DNA of 64,000 nt from Elusimicrobia bacterium CG_4_9_14_3_um_filter_62_55 (GCA_002790095.1 PFUL01000182.1:21769-85768); one strand, 5' to 3'. Positions 9,051 through 19,543 are shown, counted from the stretch's first letter. Numbers and translations are program-made. The notes: generated from the sequence alone by a model not told the origin.

Positions 9051-10655
9051 TTAAAACCGGCGGGAGCGGAATTCCAAGCCGGGCGCGTCGCTAAGAAACC
9101 AGCCGAAGACGCCGCCGGGGCCGGAGGCGCGAAGCCACCAGTCGGTTTTAGGCTGCTCGAGAATCTTTAAAAAATCGGTATTTTCCGGACAGGCGGATTC
9201 GATCACGCGACCGCTCATCGGAACCCGGATAAAGCAGCTCCCCTCGGCGCGATAGGCAAGAATCTCGAGGAGATCCCCTTCCTTCAGGGGAAATTCCTCC
9301 GTCGGTTTCGGAGTCCGGTAGGCGGGGGCGTCGATGATTTCGGTCTTGCCGTAAGAGCTCCCGGAAACCGCCGCCTTTCTGGAGACGCGCGCCAATCCCG
9401 ATTCGCGCGTGATAACGAGCGAATGCGTAAAGTCGACTTCCGTTCCGGGCGTGACCTTCAAAGGTTCGACGTCCTGCGCCGCCCGGGAAGGCTCTCTCTT
9501 TAAGGCGAGCGCGTCGCCGGGTCCCGCCCAGACGATCACCGGGCGTCCTTCTCCGGGCCAGCCCTCGTAGCGGAACAAGACCACCGCGGCGGGTCCGGGG
9601 GGCGTGGCGGGCGGAGGGGTCGCTTGCGCGTCAAATACGGCGGCGGCGGCCTCGATGCGCGCCGCGTGCTCTCCCGCCTTTGGGTCCATCCGGAAACGGG
9701 AATCGTTGGAGAGCCCGTCGCGCAGCCGCGCGAGGGCTTCACGCCCGCGCGGGTCGCCGATGGCGGCCAAGGCGTCGCACGCCTCGGCCAAAAGCTGGGT
9801 CGACGGACTCGTGCGCAGGAGACGGGACAACGCTTCGACGGCCCGCGAATCGCGGGTTCTTCCAAGGAGACGCGCGGCCTGGAGCGCGCGGGTGAGATGA
9901 GGTTCGAACAAAATTTCTTCCAGCGTTTCGCGGTCGCGCCGGGAAAACGGACCTTGGGGATTTCGGCCGGAGAGCGCCGTAAGGACCGATCCGCGCAGCG
10001 GCGAATCGCCGCGAAGATGGCGAAGCAGATCGAAGAGAGCCAAAGTGGCTTCCGGAAGGGGGGATTTCTCAAGCGCGGTCGTCGCGTGTTTGGCGGCGAT
10101 GCGGGAGAGACTGTCCTCGGAGGCGGCGTAGCGTTTGGCGGCGCTCAGCGTCGCGCCGACGGAACGGGTACCGATTTTCGCGAGTTGTCCCAAGGCTTCG
10201 CGCTCCACGAGCGGGGGAATGGAATCTTGGAGCAGGGATTCGAACACGGCCCTTACGGTCCGCGGCGGAACCCGAATAGAGCCCAACGCGAGCACGGCGG
10301 TGGAGCGAAGTCCCGGATCCTCATCCGAGTCGAGAGCGGTTCTTCGCAGCGCCGGATATCCCTCCGCGTCGCCGATGGATCCTAGAAATCCGGCCGCGTG
10401 CAGGCGAACGCTCAGCGGCCGATCCTTCAATTCCAGATAATGCGCGAGGGCGCGTACGCCGAGGACGCCGCGGTCTTTAAACGCCCCCCGAAACCCTTCA
10501 AGCTCCTTGAACGCAAAGCGGCGGTCGAGCGGGTGGGCGCCTTCCATCCGCGAAGCGGTTCGCTCCATCCGTTCGAGCAGCGTGCGCGTGGATTCGGCGG
10601 CGCGCGTCAAAACGGGAACGGTGAGTAGGAGGAGAACGGCGAACGCGCGCGTCAC
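9051..10655 (-). CDS. Exported HEAT-repeat protein
   Basis: 534 residues starting with GTG at 10655, which overlaps the metH stop as GTGA. This start gives a proper signal sequence ([22 protein letters not shown]); the longer reading only adds residues inside metH. Residues about 50-350 are helical HEAT/PBS-lyase-type repeats (for example RLHAAGFLGSIGDAEGYPAL and LAEACDALAAIGDPRGREAL). The C-terminal 170 residues are beta-rich and unrecognised, with a probable SH3-like patch (FPLKEGDLLEILAYRAEGSC). Probably a periplasmic scaffold. Translational coupling to metH is clear, but I see no functional reason for it. Confidence 0.8.
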   Translation of the reverse strand: MTRAFAVLLLLTVPVLTRAAESTRTLLERMERTASRMEGAHPLDRRFAFKELEGFRGAFKDRGVLGVRALAHYLELKDRPLSVRLHAAGFLGSIGDAEGYPALRRTALDSDEDPGLRSTAVLALGSIRVPPRTVRAVFESLLQDSIPPLVEREALGQLAKIGTRSVGATLSAAKRYAASEDSLSRIAAKHATTALEKSPLPEATLALFDLLRHLRGDSPLRGSVLTALSGRNPQGPFSRRDRETLEEILFEPHLTRALQAARLLGRTRDSRAVEALSRLLRTSPSTQLLAEACDALAAIGDPRGREALARLRDGLSNDSRFRMDPKAGEHAARIEAAAAVFDAQATPPPATPPGPAAVVLFRYEGWPGEGRPVIVWAGPGDALALKREPSRAAQDVEPLKVTPGTEVDFTHSLVITRESGLARVSRKAAVSGSSYGKTEIIDAPAYRTPKPTEEFPLKEGDLLEILAYRAEGSCFIRVPMSGRVIESACPENTDFLKILEQPKTDWWLRASGPGGVFGWFLSDAPGLEFRSRRF

Positions 10656-13600
10656 GCGCAGGCGCGCCGGGCCTCGGCGAGTTCCGCCGAGGTATCGCCT
10701 ACGGCGAAGTAGCGGCCCTGCGGATGGTGGAACACCAGCGCCGAGACGCTCGCCTCGGGGTCCATCATGAAGCCTTCGGTCAACTGGACGCCGATCTCCT
10801 CGGGGTTCAGGAGATTCCAAAGTTTTCGCTGGTCGGCCAGATCCGGACACGCGGGATATCCGGGGCTGACCCGGACGCCGCGATAGTGCGCCTGAAATTT
10901 CTGCTTAATCGTCATGCCGGAGGGATCGGGAATTCCCCACATCTGGCGGAGCTTCTCATGCAAAAGCTCCGCGAACCCTTCGGCGCTTTCAATCGCCAGG
11001 GCTTGAAGCGCGTGGGACTTGAAGTATTCGCCCTTCTCGCGCAGCGTTTCCGCCAGTTCGCGCACGCCCCCGCCGCAGGTGACGACGAAGGCGGCGATGT
11101 AATCCGGGGCGCTCGCCGTCTTGGGCAGGACGAAATCGGAGAGACACAGACCGTCCCCGGTGGACTGGCGCGGGAACTTAAAGCTCTCGACCGGGGGTTT
11201 CCCGGATAAAAAACCGGACCGGTTTTCCCACAGAGACAACGAGTCTCCCTCCGCCTGGGCAACGAAAAAGCGTGCGACGCCGCGGGGCTTGAACAGTCCC
11301 TTTTCCAAAATCTCGTCCTGAAGCGCGCGCACGCGGTCGAAGAGTTCCAGCGCTTTCGGGTCGCGCGATTGAAGCAGGGCTTCGGGATTTCCTTTGAGGC
11401 CAAGGTGGCGGCCGTAAAGCATGATCGGGTTGATGTACTCGAACAGCGCTTCGGCCTGGAAACCGTCGAGGACATGGCGTTTCAAGTCGGGCGGGGAGGG
11501 GATATTGTGCCCGTAGTCGAGCTTTTTCGGGGTCACCTTCGCGCGCGACGGGGAAGACGCGGCCGCGCCGTTCATCGAAGAAGCCAGTTCCCGCTGTCGG
11601 AGCAAGTTTTCCGAAAGGAGCGCGCCGCGGGCGTTCGGGTTCGAGAGACGATTCGCGAGATCAAGACCGTGCATCGCGTCCTTCGCGTAGAGAACCGTTT
11701 CCCCGTACTGCGGGGCGATCCGCCCGGCGGTGAACTTCGGCGTCAGAGCCGCTCCGCCGACGAGGATGGGAAGCCGGATGCCGGCGGTTTTTAAATCCTC
11801 CGCGGTGACGACCATCTGCTGCGCCGATTTGACGAGGAGACCGGAGAGGCCGATCATGTCCGGTGAATTTTCCTTCACCGCGCTGATCAGCGCGGCGGGG
11901 TCGATCTTGATCCCCAGATCCACGACGGTAAATCCGTTGTTCTTAAGAATGATGTGGACGAGGTTCTTGCCGATATCGTGCACGTCCCCCTTCACCGTGG
12001 CCAGCACGATCTTCCCTTTGGCGGCGGAGTCGGCATGGTCCATGAAGGGTTCGATGTGGGCGACCGCGGCCTTCATCACCTCGGCGGACTGCAGCACCTC
12101 GGCGACGATCATTTCGTTCGCACCGAACAGACGGCCGACCTCGTCCATCCCCTTCATCAGGGGGCCGTTGATGATATTGAGAGGGCGGCGCTTTTCTTCG
12201 TGGAGCAGGCGGTCGAGGTCTTCGAGCAGGCCTTCTTTGGAACCCTCCACGACATTGGCGGCGATCCGGTCGTCGATCGGCATCTTCGCGCGCTGCTCGA
12301 TCGTGGCTTCCCGCGGCTTCTTGTCGCGAAAGTGCGCGGCGAACGCGGCGACGGGATCGGAACCCTCGGGGTGCGCGGGATCTCCCGGGCCTTTCCAAAA
12401 CAAAAGCGCGTCGGACAGCTTCTTTTCCTCCTCGGGGAGGGTCGCGTAGCGCGCGAGCTTTTCCGTGTTGACCATCGCCAGGTCGAGTCCGGCTTCGACG
12501 CAGTGGTGCAGAAAAACGGAGTTGAGCACTTCCCGCCCCGCGGGCGGCAAGCCGAAGGAAATGTTTGAGATGCCGAGCACGGTGTTGCAGCGGGGGAGGG
12601 CCTCCTTGATCGCGCGGATGCCCTCGATCGTCGCCGCCGCGGAGCCGTAATAATTTTTGTCGCCGGTCGCGCAGGGGAAAACCAGCGGGTCGAAAATGAT
12701 GTCCTCTTCGGCGAGTCCGAATTTCCGCGTGAGGATGTCATGGGAGCGTTTTGCGATTTCCAACTTCCGCTCCCGGGTGACGCCCATGCCGGCGTTTTTG
12801 TCCTCGTCGATCGTTCCGACGATCACGGCCGCGCCGTAGCGCTTCACCAACGGAAGGACCGCTTCGAAGCGTTCCTCGCCGTCTTCGAGGTTGATCGAGT
12901 TGATGATCGCTTTCCCGGGGCTGCGCTTGAGCGCTTCCTCAAGAACCGCGGCGTCGGTCGTGTCGATCATCAGCGGAGCCTTGGTCTTCTTCGTCAAGAT
13001 CTCGAGGAATTCTGTCATGTCCTTCTTTTCGTCGCGATCCGGATTGGCCAAGCAAACGTCGAGGACATGCGCGCCGTTGCGCACCTGCCGACGGCCGATC
13101 TCGGCGCCCTCCTCGAGTTTTCCGTCGACGATCAGTTTCTTGAAGACCTTGGAGCCGATGACGTTCGTGCGCTCCCCGACGAGGATCGGCCTCCGGTCTT
13201 CGGCGAGAGACAGGGACTCCAGTCCGCTGACGGCCGCGCGGCGTTCCGCGGACGGGACGCGGGCGGCGGCGCTCTCGAGAGCGTCGGCGATCGCGCGGAT
13301 GTGCTCGGGCGTCGTTCCGCAGCAGCCGCCCGCGATGTTGATCCAGCCGTTTTTCGCGAAGCGGGCCACCTTTTCGGCGAGCATCTCCGGAGATTCGTTG
13401 TATTCTCCGTTTTCGTCGGGGAGTCCCGCGTTGGGATAACAGACGACCGGGACGCGCGCGAGGCCGGCGATCGAGCGCAGATGGTCGGTCATGAAATCCG
13501 GGCCGGTCGCGCAATTGAGACCTAGCGCGAGCAGATCGAAATGTTCAACGGAGAAGCATAACGCGTCGGCGGTTTGGCCGCCCAGCATCGTCCCCATCGT

Positions 13601-14185
13601 TTCGATCGAGACGGAAAGAATCACGGGCAGAGAGCGGCCGACGGAGTCGAACGCGTCGTGAAATCCCAAGAGCGACGCCTTGATGTTCAGCGTGTCCTGC
13701 TGGGTCTCCAGCAGCAGCAGATCGCAGCCGCCCTCCAACAGCCCCCGAGCGGCTTCCGCGTAGTTGCGGCGCACCGCGTCGAAGGTGATGCCGCCGGTGA
13801 CGGTGATGGTCTTCGTTCCCGGGCCGAGGGATCCCGCGACGAAGCGGGGTCGCGCCGGGGTGCTCTTGGCGTCTGCGGCTTCCCGCGCGAGTTGCGCCGC
13901 CATCCGGTTGAGTTCGACGGTCTTATCGCCGAGCCCGTATTCATCGAGCACGTGGCGGATTCCGCCGAAGGTGTTGGTCGAGACGATGTCGGCGCCCGCG
14001 TCGAAATAGTCCGTGTGGATGCTACGAATGGAATCCGGGCGGGTGAGGACCAGATTTTCGTTGCATCCCTCGAGCGCCGCTCCGCCGAAATCGGCGGGGC
14101 CGAGGTTGAGATCCTGGAGGGCCGTCCCCATCGCGCCGTCCAGGATGAGGATGCGCCGTTGTAGAAGGGTTTTAATTGTTTCCAT
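10652..14185 (-). CDS. metH: Cobalamin-dependent methionine synthase
   Basis: 1177 residues from the ATG at 14185. It makes methionine from homocysteine with methyl-THF, using methylcobalamin. Domains in order: homocysteine-binding ([16 protein letters not shown] at the start; zinc cysteines in GLNCATG and [10 protein letters not shown], near residue 310), pterin-binding ([16 protein letters not shown], near 350), cobalamin cap and binding domain with the histidine ligand in [11 protein letters not shown] (near 750), and the reactivation domain ([14 protein letters not shown], near residue 1110). All four modules are present. The in-frame extension to 14443 is leader, not protein. Its start lies directly after an intrinsic terminator, so expression is probably controlled by transcript termination in the leader. 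Confidence 0.97.
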   Translation of the reverse strand: METIKTLLQRRILILDGAMGTALQDLNLGPADFGGAALEGCNENLVLTRPDSIRSIHTDYFDAGADIVSTNTFGGIRHVLDEYGLGDKTVELNRMAAQLAREAADAKSTPARPRFVAGSLGPGTKTITVTGGITFDAVRRNYAEAARGLLEGGCDLLLLETQQDTLNIKASLLGFHDAFDSVGRSLPVILSVSIETMGTMLGGQTADALCFSVEHFDLLALGLNCATGPDFMTDHLRSIAGLARVPVVCYPNAGLPDENGEYNESPEMLAEKVARFAKNGWINIAGGCCGTTPEHIRAIADALESAAARVPSAERRAAVSGLESLSLAEDRRPILVGERTNVIGSKVFKKLIVDGKLEEGAEIGRRQVRNGAHVLDVCLANPDRDEKKDMTEFLEILTKKTKAPLMIDTTDAAVLEEALKRSPGKAIINSINLEDGEERFEAVLPLVKRYGAAVIVGTIDEDKNAGMGVTRERKLEIAKRSHDILTRKFGLAEEDIIFDPLVFPCATGDKNYYGSAAATIEGIRAIKEALPRCNTVLGISNISFGLPPAGREVLNSVFLHHCVEAGLDLAMVNTEKLARYATLPEEEKKLSDALLFWKGPGDPAHPEGSDPVAAFAAHFRDKKPREATIEQRAKMPIDDRIAANVVEGSKEGLLEDLDRLLHEEKRRPLNIINGPLMKGMDEVGRLFGANEMIVAEVLQSAEVMKAAVAHIEPFMDHADSAAKGKIVLATVKGDVHDIGKNLVHIILKNNGFTVVDLGIKIDPAALISAVKENSPDMIGLSGLLVKSAQQMVVTAEDLKTAGIRLPILVGGAALTPKFTAGRIAPQYGETVLYAKDAMHGLDLANRLSNPNARGALLSENLLRQRELASSMNGAAASSPSRAKVTPKKLDYGHNIPSPPDLKRHVLDGFQAEALFEYINPIMLYGRHLGLKGNPEALLQSRDPKALELFDRVRALQDEILEKGLFKPRGVARFFVAQAEGDSLSLWENRSGFLSGKPPVESFKFPRQSTGDGLCLSDFVLPKTASAPDYIAAFVVTCGGGVRELAETLREKGEYFKSHALQALAIESAEGFAELLHEKLRQMWGIPDPSGMTIKQKFQAHYRGVRVSPGYPACPDLADQRKLWNLLNPEEIGVQLTEGFMMDPEASVSALVFHHPQGRYFAVGDTSAELAEARRACA

Positions 14186-14213
14186 AAAAAAAGACCGCGC
14201 TTCCGGCGCAGTC
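14186..14213 (-). terminator. Intrinsic terminator directly before metH
   Basis: On the minus strand an 8-bp stem (GACTGCGC / GCGCGGTC, one T-G wobble) with a CGGAA loop is followed by seven Ts and then immediately by the metH ATG. A terminator at the start codon makes sense only as a conditional one, so I read it as an attenuator expression platform. Confidence 0.75.
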
Positions 14214-14304
14214 TCGATCGCTTCCTCTTTAGCTCCCAGTCGATGGCCGGGGCAATTCGGATGGGATTCCGCCGCACGCGTACCCCAAAATCCTCGCCAG
14301 AACT
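14186..14304 (-). promoter_or_regulatory. metH leader, candidate riboswitch or attenuator
   Basis: A leader of about 120 nt lies between the predicted transcription start and the metH ATG. It ends in an intrinsic terminator and has several GC-rich complementary stretches. MetH is commonly controlled by cobalamin or SAM-type riboswitches. A patch near 14203-14222 (GAAGCGATCGAGACTGCGCC) loosely resembles the B12 box but does not match it, and I do not see the SAM-I core. The ligand is therefore unassigned. Confidence 0.5.
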
Positions 14305-14310
14305 GATTCC

Positions 14311-14339
14311 ATTTTAGGCTATTTTCGGCCTTGCCGCAA
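14311..14339 (-). promoter_or_regulatory. Predicted sigma-70-type promoter for metH
   Basis: Minus-strand TTGCGG (14339-14334), a 17-base spacer, then TAAAAT (14316-14311). It falls in the 160-base gap between the upstream gene stop and metH and gives a transcription start near 14304. The -35 has two mismatches to consensus, so confidence is moderate. Confidence 0.5.
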
Positions 14340-14345
14340 GGGCGG

Positions 14346-15290
14346 CTAGCGGTAGATTCTGCCCGGTTCCTTGGCGGGGTGAATCCAGGCGTCGCGTTCC
14401 CGAATGACTTTCTTGAATTCAGGGTGCTCTCGGACGGTCTCATACTCTTTCGCGGATTTCGCCTTCTCGATGAAGCGGTCGTCGATTTTGACGGCCTCGG
14501 CGAGCCGGCGGATGCCGTCCTCGCGGCGGCCGTGGGCGATCAGAAACCCGCCGTGATAAAACAGCGCGAGGGCGTACTGCGGGTCCATTTCCGCCGCGAT
14601 CGACAACTCGGCCTCGGCGGCATAAATGTCGGAATTATCCTTATAAAGCAGGAGTCCGTTGGTGGTATGCGCTCGGGCCCGAACGCGCCGGACGCCGGGG
14701 TCCAGAATGCGAACGAGGCGGAAATCGTAGCTCGCCCTAGGATTCTTGAGGTCCCGGTATACGAGGAAGGCGCAGTGTCCGAAAGGCGAATAACGGATGC
14801 TCTCGATGTGAAAGCGGGGATCGGGCCAGTCAAGGGCGTGTACGCTTCCTTTGAATGCCGCGGTCGTGTGCAAAGTCTCATACAGGCCGGGGCGTTCGGC
14901 GATCGGGGCGTTGCGCACCTGTTCCAAAAACCCGGGGGCGTCGTAACCTTCCTTGCTCAGCGAGCGGACCGCGCTCTCGGCGCGCTCGCGATCCCAATAG
15001 GAGGTCCTTTCATGGGTGTAGACCCAATCCTTCTCTTCCTGCTCGCCGTCCGGTTCCACGGTGACCGTTCCAACTCTCCATCTGTCGGGATCGCCGAGCG
15101 GAGCCGCACCCAAGAGGGGGTAGCTGTAGTACTCCAAGGCGACCGAACAGGCGTTATTCCAACCCAGGAAAAGAAGCTCGTCGGTTCCCGGAACCTTGTC
15201 CGCAACCCGCCCCTGCAGATCGGCGCGCCGCGCCGCGGCCCCGGAGCAGGGCAGCAGGACGATCAGGAGCAATGGGGTCAAAGCCCGCAT
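14346..15290 (-). CDS. Predicted exported protein with C-terminal TPR-like helices
   Basis: 314 residues. The signal sequence is MRALTPLLLIVLLPCSGAAA; the cysteine could also make it a lipoprotein, though the lipobox is poor. The centre is beta-rich and unrecognised. Residues about 215-285 form helical pairs of TPR type (IYAAEAELSIAAEMDPQYAL, then FLIAHGRREDGIRRLAEAV). It ends 160 bases before metH, with a promoter and terminator between them, so it is probably a separate unit. Function unknown. Confidence 0.75.
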   Translation of the reverse strand: MRALTPLLLIVLLPCSGAAARRADLQGRVADKVPGTDELLFLGWNNACSVALEYYSYPLLGAAPLGDPDRWRVGTVTVEPDGEQEEKDWVYTHERTSYWDRERAESAVRSLSKEGYDAPGFLEQVRNAPIAERPGLYETLHTTAAFKGSVHALDWPDPRFHIESIRYSPFGHCAFLVYRDLKNPRASYDFRLVRILDPGVRRVRARAHTTNGLLLYKDNSDIYAAEAELSIAAEMDPQYALALFYHGGFLIAHGRREDGIRRLAEAVKIDDRFIEKAKSAKEYETVREHPEFKKVIRERDAWIHPAKEPGRIYR

Positions 15291-15322
15291 GCAGTGAGTA
15301 TACCCGGGGATCGCAAAGACGG

Positions 15323-15520
15323 CTATTCTTCGTAGGGGCTTCGGCGCAACTCGCCGTCCTTCAAGGAGCGGGGGGCGTCGATGAGGCGTTCGCTGTCGAC
15401 CGACATGCGAAGCGGTTTCAGCGACTGGGGTTGTCGCGTCGTCTTCAGGATTACCGTCGGACCCGCGAACAGGGCCGCGAGCAAAAACAGAATCCAGAGA
15501 AACGAGCCGTTCCTTCTCAT
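15323..15520 (-). CDS. Small single-span membrane protein
   Basis: 65 residues: a short basic N-terminus, one hydrophobic helix near residues 8-25 (LWILFLLAALFAGPTVIL), then a charged tail (SVDSERLIDAPRSLKDGE). It lies 32 bases before the exported TPR-like gene in the same direction, and 157 bases separate it from recG. No family recognised. The coding call rests on its hydrophobic/charged layout and its position in the strand-uniform run. Confidence 0.5.
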   Translation of the reverse strand: MRRNGSFLWILFLLAALFAGPTVILKTTRQPQSLKPLRMSVDSERLIDAPRSLKDGELRRSPYEE

Positions 15521-15677
15521 GCCTTTAGGATATCAATCGCTCCCCAATCCTAGGATGGGACGAACGGGCGATTTGTCGTTGTTTTTAGACCTAGGTCGGC
15601 ATGGGACGGCGGCCTAGCCCCAACAGGGTCCGATGGCCCGCCACTTCGATTGGAAATAAAAGGCTTTTTAACTTTCG

Positions 15678-17786
15678 CTAGGCGAGGTCGATCGACTGCC
15701 AGCGTTCTTGATAGAGGGAAACGAGTTTGTCGCGCAGAGGGCGCAAATCGGGACTCTTAAGATCGGGATCCTGCGCCAATAACTCTCGAGCGTCCTCTCG
15801 GGCGGAGGCGAGCAGGTCGGAGTCCCGAACCAAATCCGCCACCCGAAGGCCGAGTTCTCCATGCTGGGCCATTCCCAGCATCTCTCCGGGCCCCCGGATC
15901 TTGAGATCCTCCTCGCCGATTCGGAATCCATCGGAGGTTTCGCAAAGGATGGCGACGCGCCTGCGGGCCTCCGGGGATTTGGGCTGCGCGACCAAGCAGC
16001 AGGTGGACGCGCCGGATCCGCGACCGATGCGTCCCCGCAATTGATGCAGAGAGGCGAGTCCGAAGCGGTCCGCGTTTTGAATCACCATAACCCCGGCGTT
16101 GGGAACGTCTACGCCTACTTCGATCACCTGGGTCGCGACGAGAATGTCGGATCCGCCGGATGCGAATTCCTCCATCGCCGCGACCTTCTTTTTTCCGGGA
16201 AGCCGGCCGTGGACCAAAGAGACGCGTCGGTCGGCGAAAACCGTTTTCGATAGGCGGTTGAACTCCGCTTGAGCCGCCTTGAGATCGAGGCTCGCGCTTT
16301 CTTCGATGATCGGATAGACGATATAGGCTTGTAGGCCGCGGCCGGTCTCGGCCCGGACGATTTCGAACGCCTCCTTCTCCCCGATGTGCAGGGTTTTCGC
16401 GGGGATGCGTCCGGGAGGCATTTCGTCGAGCGTCGAGACGTCCAGGTCCCCGTACAGCGCCAAGCTCAGCGTGCGCGGAATCGGCGTCGCCGTCATCAAA
16501 AGCAAATCGAGCGGAGGACCTTTCTGGCGCAGGGTCGTGCGCTGGCGAACCCCGAAGCGGTGCTGCTCGTCGATGATCGCAAGACGGAGATTCTTGAAGG
16601 CGACCGATTCCTCCAGTAGCGCGTGCGTTCCCAGCACGGCGTCAACTTCCCCAGAGGCCGCGCGCGCGAGAATGCGCTCCCGTTTCCGCTTAGGCACGCT
16701 GGACGTGATCAGTTCGACGCGAACGGGAAGTTCTCCTAAAAATTTCTGGAAGGTCCAAAAGTGCTGCTCGGCGAGAATTTCCGTCGGCGCCATGAACGCG
16801 CCCTGATAGCCGTTTTCGATCGCCAGCAGCAGGGCCGCGATCGCAACCACTGTTTTTCCGGAGCCGACATCCCCTTGGAGAAGCCGGGTCATCGGATACG
16901 GGTTCTGCATGTCTCCGAGGATTTCGTTGACGACCCGCTTTTGCGCCCGCGTCAGTTCGAATCCCAACTGCGCTCGAAACGGAGTGAGCAAAGATCGCTT
17001 GATCTCGTAGCCGTAGCCTTTGACCACCTCGCGCGTTTGACGGTGCTTCAGAGTCCACGCAAATTCCAGCAGCAGCAGTTCCTCGTACGAAAGCCGCCGT
17101 CGCGCCTGTTCCAGTTCCTCAGAGGAGCGCGGACGGTGGATACCGCGAACCGCCTGCGGCAGGGTCAGCAGTTCCCTGCGCCGCAGCAGCTTCTCGGGAA
17201 GGTTTTCCCGGAGTTCCGGAAAAACTTCGTCGAGCGCCGCGGCGACGATTTCGCGCAAAAGCCGCTCCGGGAGCCCGGCCGTCGTTGGATAGATGGGAAC
17301 GAGCTTGCCGACATGGAGCGGCGTGCGGGGGTCGTCGACGAGGTAATGCTCCTGCACGGAAATTTTTCGGATCTTCAGCAGGCCGGGTTCGCCGCGCCCG
17401 ATCACCCATGCGTCCGCCCCAGGGGCCAATTCGCGTCGGAGGGATTCGAAGACGTCGTAGCGCCGATTCGGCCGCTTAAACCAGACCGCGTCGACGGCGC
17501 CGTGTCCGGGAACCTGAAGCTTGGCGATGAACAATTCGAGATGCGTTCCCGCGCGCTGCGTCAGCGTGCGCGTGACGCGTCCTTTGAGCACGAGGGGTGC
17601 GTCCACAGGGACGCGTCCGGGCGGGGTCTCGATGCGGTCTTCCCAGGTACGGGGAAAGGCCTCGATCAGGTCGCGCAGCGTTCTCAATCCCAGCCGCTCC
17701 ATAAGCCGGGCCCGTTTGGGGCCGACGCCTTTTAGGTATTGAACTGGGCGCTCAAGCGCTCGGGAGAAGGCCGCGTTCACCAGCAT
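15678..17786 (-). CDS. recG: ATP-dependent DNA helicase RecG
   Basis: 702 residues from the ATG at 17786 (a TTG lies three codons upstream). It reverses stalled replication forks and migrates Holliday junctions. An N-terminal helix-hairpin-helix-like part (YLKGVGPKRARLMERLG) and an OB-fold wedge domain (residues about 50-160) precede the helicase core. Walker A is LLQGDVGSGKTVVA (near 290), the DEQH box is IIDEQHRFGVRQ, motif III is MTATPIPRTL, and motif VI is LHQLRGRIGRGSG (near 585). Length is normal for the family. It stands alone in this run. Confidence 0.96.
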   Translation of the reverse strand: MLVNAAFSRALERPVQYLKGVGPKRARLMERLGLRTLRDLIEAFPRTWEDRIETPPGRVPVDAPLVLKGRVTRTLTQRAGTHLELFIAKLQVPGHGAVDAVWFKRPNRRYDVFESLRRELAPGADAWVIGRGEPGLLKIRKISVQEHYLVDDPRTPLHVGKLVPIYPTTAGLPERLLREIVAAALDEVFPELRENLPEKLLRRRELLTLPQAVRGIHRPRSSEELEQARRRLSYEELLLLEFAWTLKHRQTREVVKGYGYEIKRSLLTPFRAQLGFELTRAQKRVVNEILGDMQNPYPMTRLLQGDVGSGKTVVAIAALLLAIENGYQGAFMAPTEILAEQHFWTFQKFLGELPVRVELITSSVPKRKRERILARAASGEVDAVLGTHALLEESVAFKNLRLAIIDEQHRFGVRQRTTLRQKGPPLDLLLMTATPIPRTLSLALYGDLDVSTLDEMPPGRIPAKTLHIGEKEAFEIVRAETGRGLQAYIVYPIIEESASLDLKAAQAEFNRLSKTVFADRRVSLVHGRLPGKKKVAAMEEFASGGSDILVATQVIEVGVDVPNAGVMVIQNADRFGLASLHQLRGRIGRGSGASTCCLVAQPKSPEARRRVAILCETSDGFRIGEEDLKIRGPGEMLGMAQHGELGLRVADLVRDSDLLASAREDARELLAQDPDLKSPDLRPLRDKLVSLYQERWQSIDLA

Positions 17787-17842
17787 AGTATACAATTGCC
17801 CCGACGAAGGCTTTGGACGGGTTGATCTGATATCATCCTAGC

Positions 17843-19543
17843 GTGGTGCGTTCCGCGTCTTTCCTTTTATCATGGGCCGTTTTTGCGTGCTGCCTCGCGG
17901 TGGCTGCCGCGGTTTTTCTTCTTCCGATCGCCAATCCCGATCTTTGGTGGCACTTGAGCGCCGCGCGCTACATCATCGAGCACCGAGCGTTCCCTCGCGA
18001 AGAGTGGCTTTCCCACACGATGGCGGGAGTTCCTTGGGCGGACTTCGAATGGGGCGTTCAACTGCTTTGGTACGGCCTAAAAGCGGCCGGCGGGATGACG
18101 GCGCTTTGGGCGTTGAAGGCGGGACTGCTTGCCGCGACGGCCGCCATCGTGTGGCGCACGCTCGCGCTGTATGGCGTCGCCGGAGAGGGCGGCGCGTTCG
18201 GAGCGTTCGCCTGGGCGCTTTCGACGATGATGGGCAACGATCTGCGGCCGGAGAATTTCTCGCTGCTGTTTTTCGCGTCGCTGCTGTTTTGGATCGAGCG
18301 GCGCCGCCTGCGCACCCCGGAAGCCGCCGGGTCCGCGATCGCTCTTCGGACGATCGCGGGGTGTGCCGCGTTTTTCTGCGTGTGGGCGAATCTTCACGCC
18401 GGATTTTTTTACGGGTTCGTTCTTCTCGGCGCCTACGCCGCGGCCGATTTCGTTCGCCGCAAGGACCGGACGCTTGCCGCGGCGCTCGGGGCGAGCGCCG
18501 CTTCGTCCTTGATCAATCCCTACGGCGCGGAGGTCTATTGGGTCGCGGTGCAGCATGCCGCGCAGAGAAAGACGCTGCAGGCGTTTATCCGGGAATGGGG
18601 CGCACCCGATCTCTTCGAGCCGTCGCTCGCGCCCTTTTGGCTGATCCTCGCGGTCTCGTTTGCCGTTGTGCTGCGGGGACAGCTTACGAGACGCTCCGCC
18701 CCCGCCGAGCATATCGCGCTTTTGCTGGTTTTTGCGATTTCATCGGCGGCGCACGTTCGGACCGGGGTCTATTTCCTGACCGTCGCGATCGTGATCCTTG
18801 CGGCGGCCTGGGTGCGAATCGATTTCCCGCCCGGCATCGGCCGGATGCTGAGAATCGGTGGGACCTTCGCGGGAACCGTTTTTTTCTTTCGCGTGATTTT
18901 CCCCGCCTTTGATTCCGGTGCCGTGTTCCGTCCGCACTACGTTCCGATGCGCGCCGCCGCGTTTCTGGAACGGGAGGCTTCCGTTTTGGCGGGAAAGCCG
19001 CTTTACAACCCGTGGGAGTGGGGGGGGTATCTCGGATACACGCTTTATCCGCGCTATCGCATTTTCAACGACGGACGCTATCCGTTTCATTCCATGCTTC
19101 CAGGGGTCAACGAGGCGAAGCAGAGCCCGGACCGCTATCATGCCTACATGCTCGGACACGGCGTCGAGATCGCGCTGGTCCAGCGCGTCGGACAATTCCT
19201 GAGGGCGCCGATCGTACTGAAGGACGGACGCGAGCAATTGCTCATGCGGCCGTTCTATTTGTTTTTCCTTCCCTCCGAATATTGGGCCTTGATTTATTGG
19301 GATCCGCAGGCGATGGTGTTCGTACGCAGAGGGACCGTTCCCGACGCATGGCTGAAGGGAATGGAATTCAAATGGTTCCGGCCCGACGATTTGGCCGCGG
19401 CGTCTTTGTCTCTTCATGAAGGCGTCGTCGGCATTTCGGTTCTTGAGGCGGAGGTGGCGCGATTTATTGCTGACGGCGCCGCGGCGGACGAGGTGGAAGC
19501 CGCGCGGGAGTGGCTGCGGGGACTTCGGGAGTTCTCGTCGTGA
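17843..19543 (+). CDS. Multi-pass membrane protein, GT-C-like, tandem paralog 1
   Basis: 566 residues with a GTG start and about ten hydrophobic helices. The first loop carries ANPDLWWHLSAARYIIEH and, about 35 residues later, VPWADFEWGVQLLWYG. Acidic and aromatic residues in the first extracytoplasmic loop are typical of polyprenyl-phosphate-dependent (GT-C) glycosyltransferases. A C-terminal soluble part of about 170 residues includes KPLYNPWEWGGYLGY and a DGRYPFHS block. The stop overlaps the next gene's GTG start, and that product has the same layout and motifs. Glycosyl transfer is inference; the family has no function known to me. Confidence 0.75.
   Translation: MVRSASFLLSWAVFACCLAVAAAVFLLPIANPDLWWHLSAARYIIEHRAFPREEWLSHTMAGVPWADFEWGVQLLWYGLKAAGGMTALWALKAGLLAATAAIVWRTLALYGVAGEGGAFGAFAWALSTMMGNDLRPENFSLLFFASLLFWIERRRLRTPEAAGSAIALRTIAGCAAFFCVWANLHAGFFYGFVLLGAYAAADFVRRKDRTLAAALGASAASSLINPYGAEVYWVAVQHAAQRKTLQAFIREWGAPDLFEPSLAPFWLILAVSFAVVLRGQLTRRSAPAEHIALLLVFAISSAAHVRTGVYFLTVAIVILAAAWVRIDFPPGIGRMLRIGGTFAGTVFFFRVIFPAFDSGAVFRPHYVPMRAAAFLEREASVLAGKPLYNPWEWGGYLGYTLYPRYRIFNDGRYPFHSMLPGVNEAKQSPDRYHAYMLGHGVEIALVQRVGQFLRAPIVLKDGREQLLMRPFYLFFLPSEYWALIYWDPQAMVFVRRGTVPDAWLKGMEFKWFRPDDLAAASLSLHEGVVGISVLEAEVARFIADGAAADEVEAAREWLRGLREFSS

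Noticed and set aside
14186..14304. Confirmed cobalamin riboswitch before metH
   Set aside because: Only a loose B12-box resemblance; the conserved core and box are not matched, so it is left as an unassigned leader.
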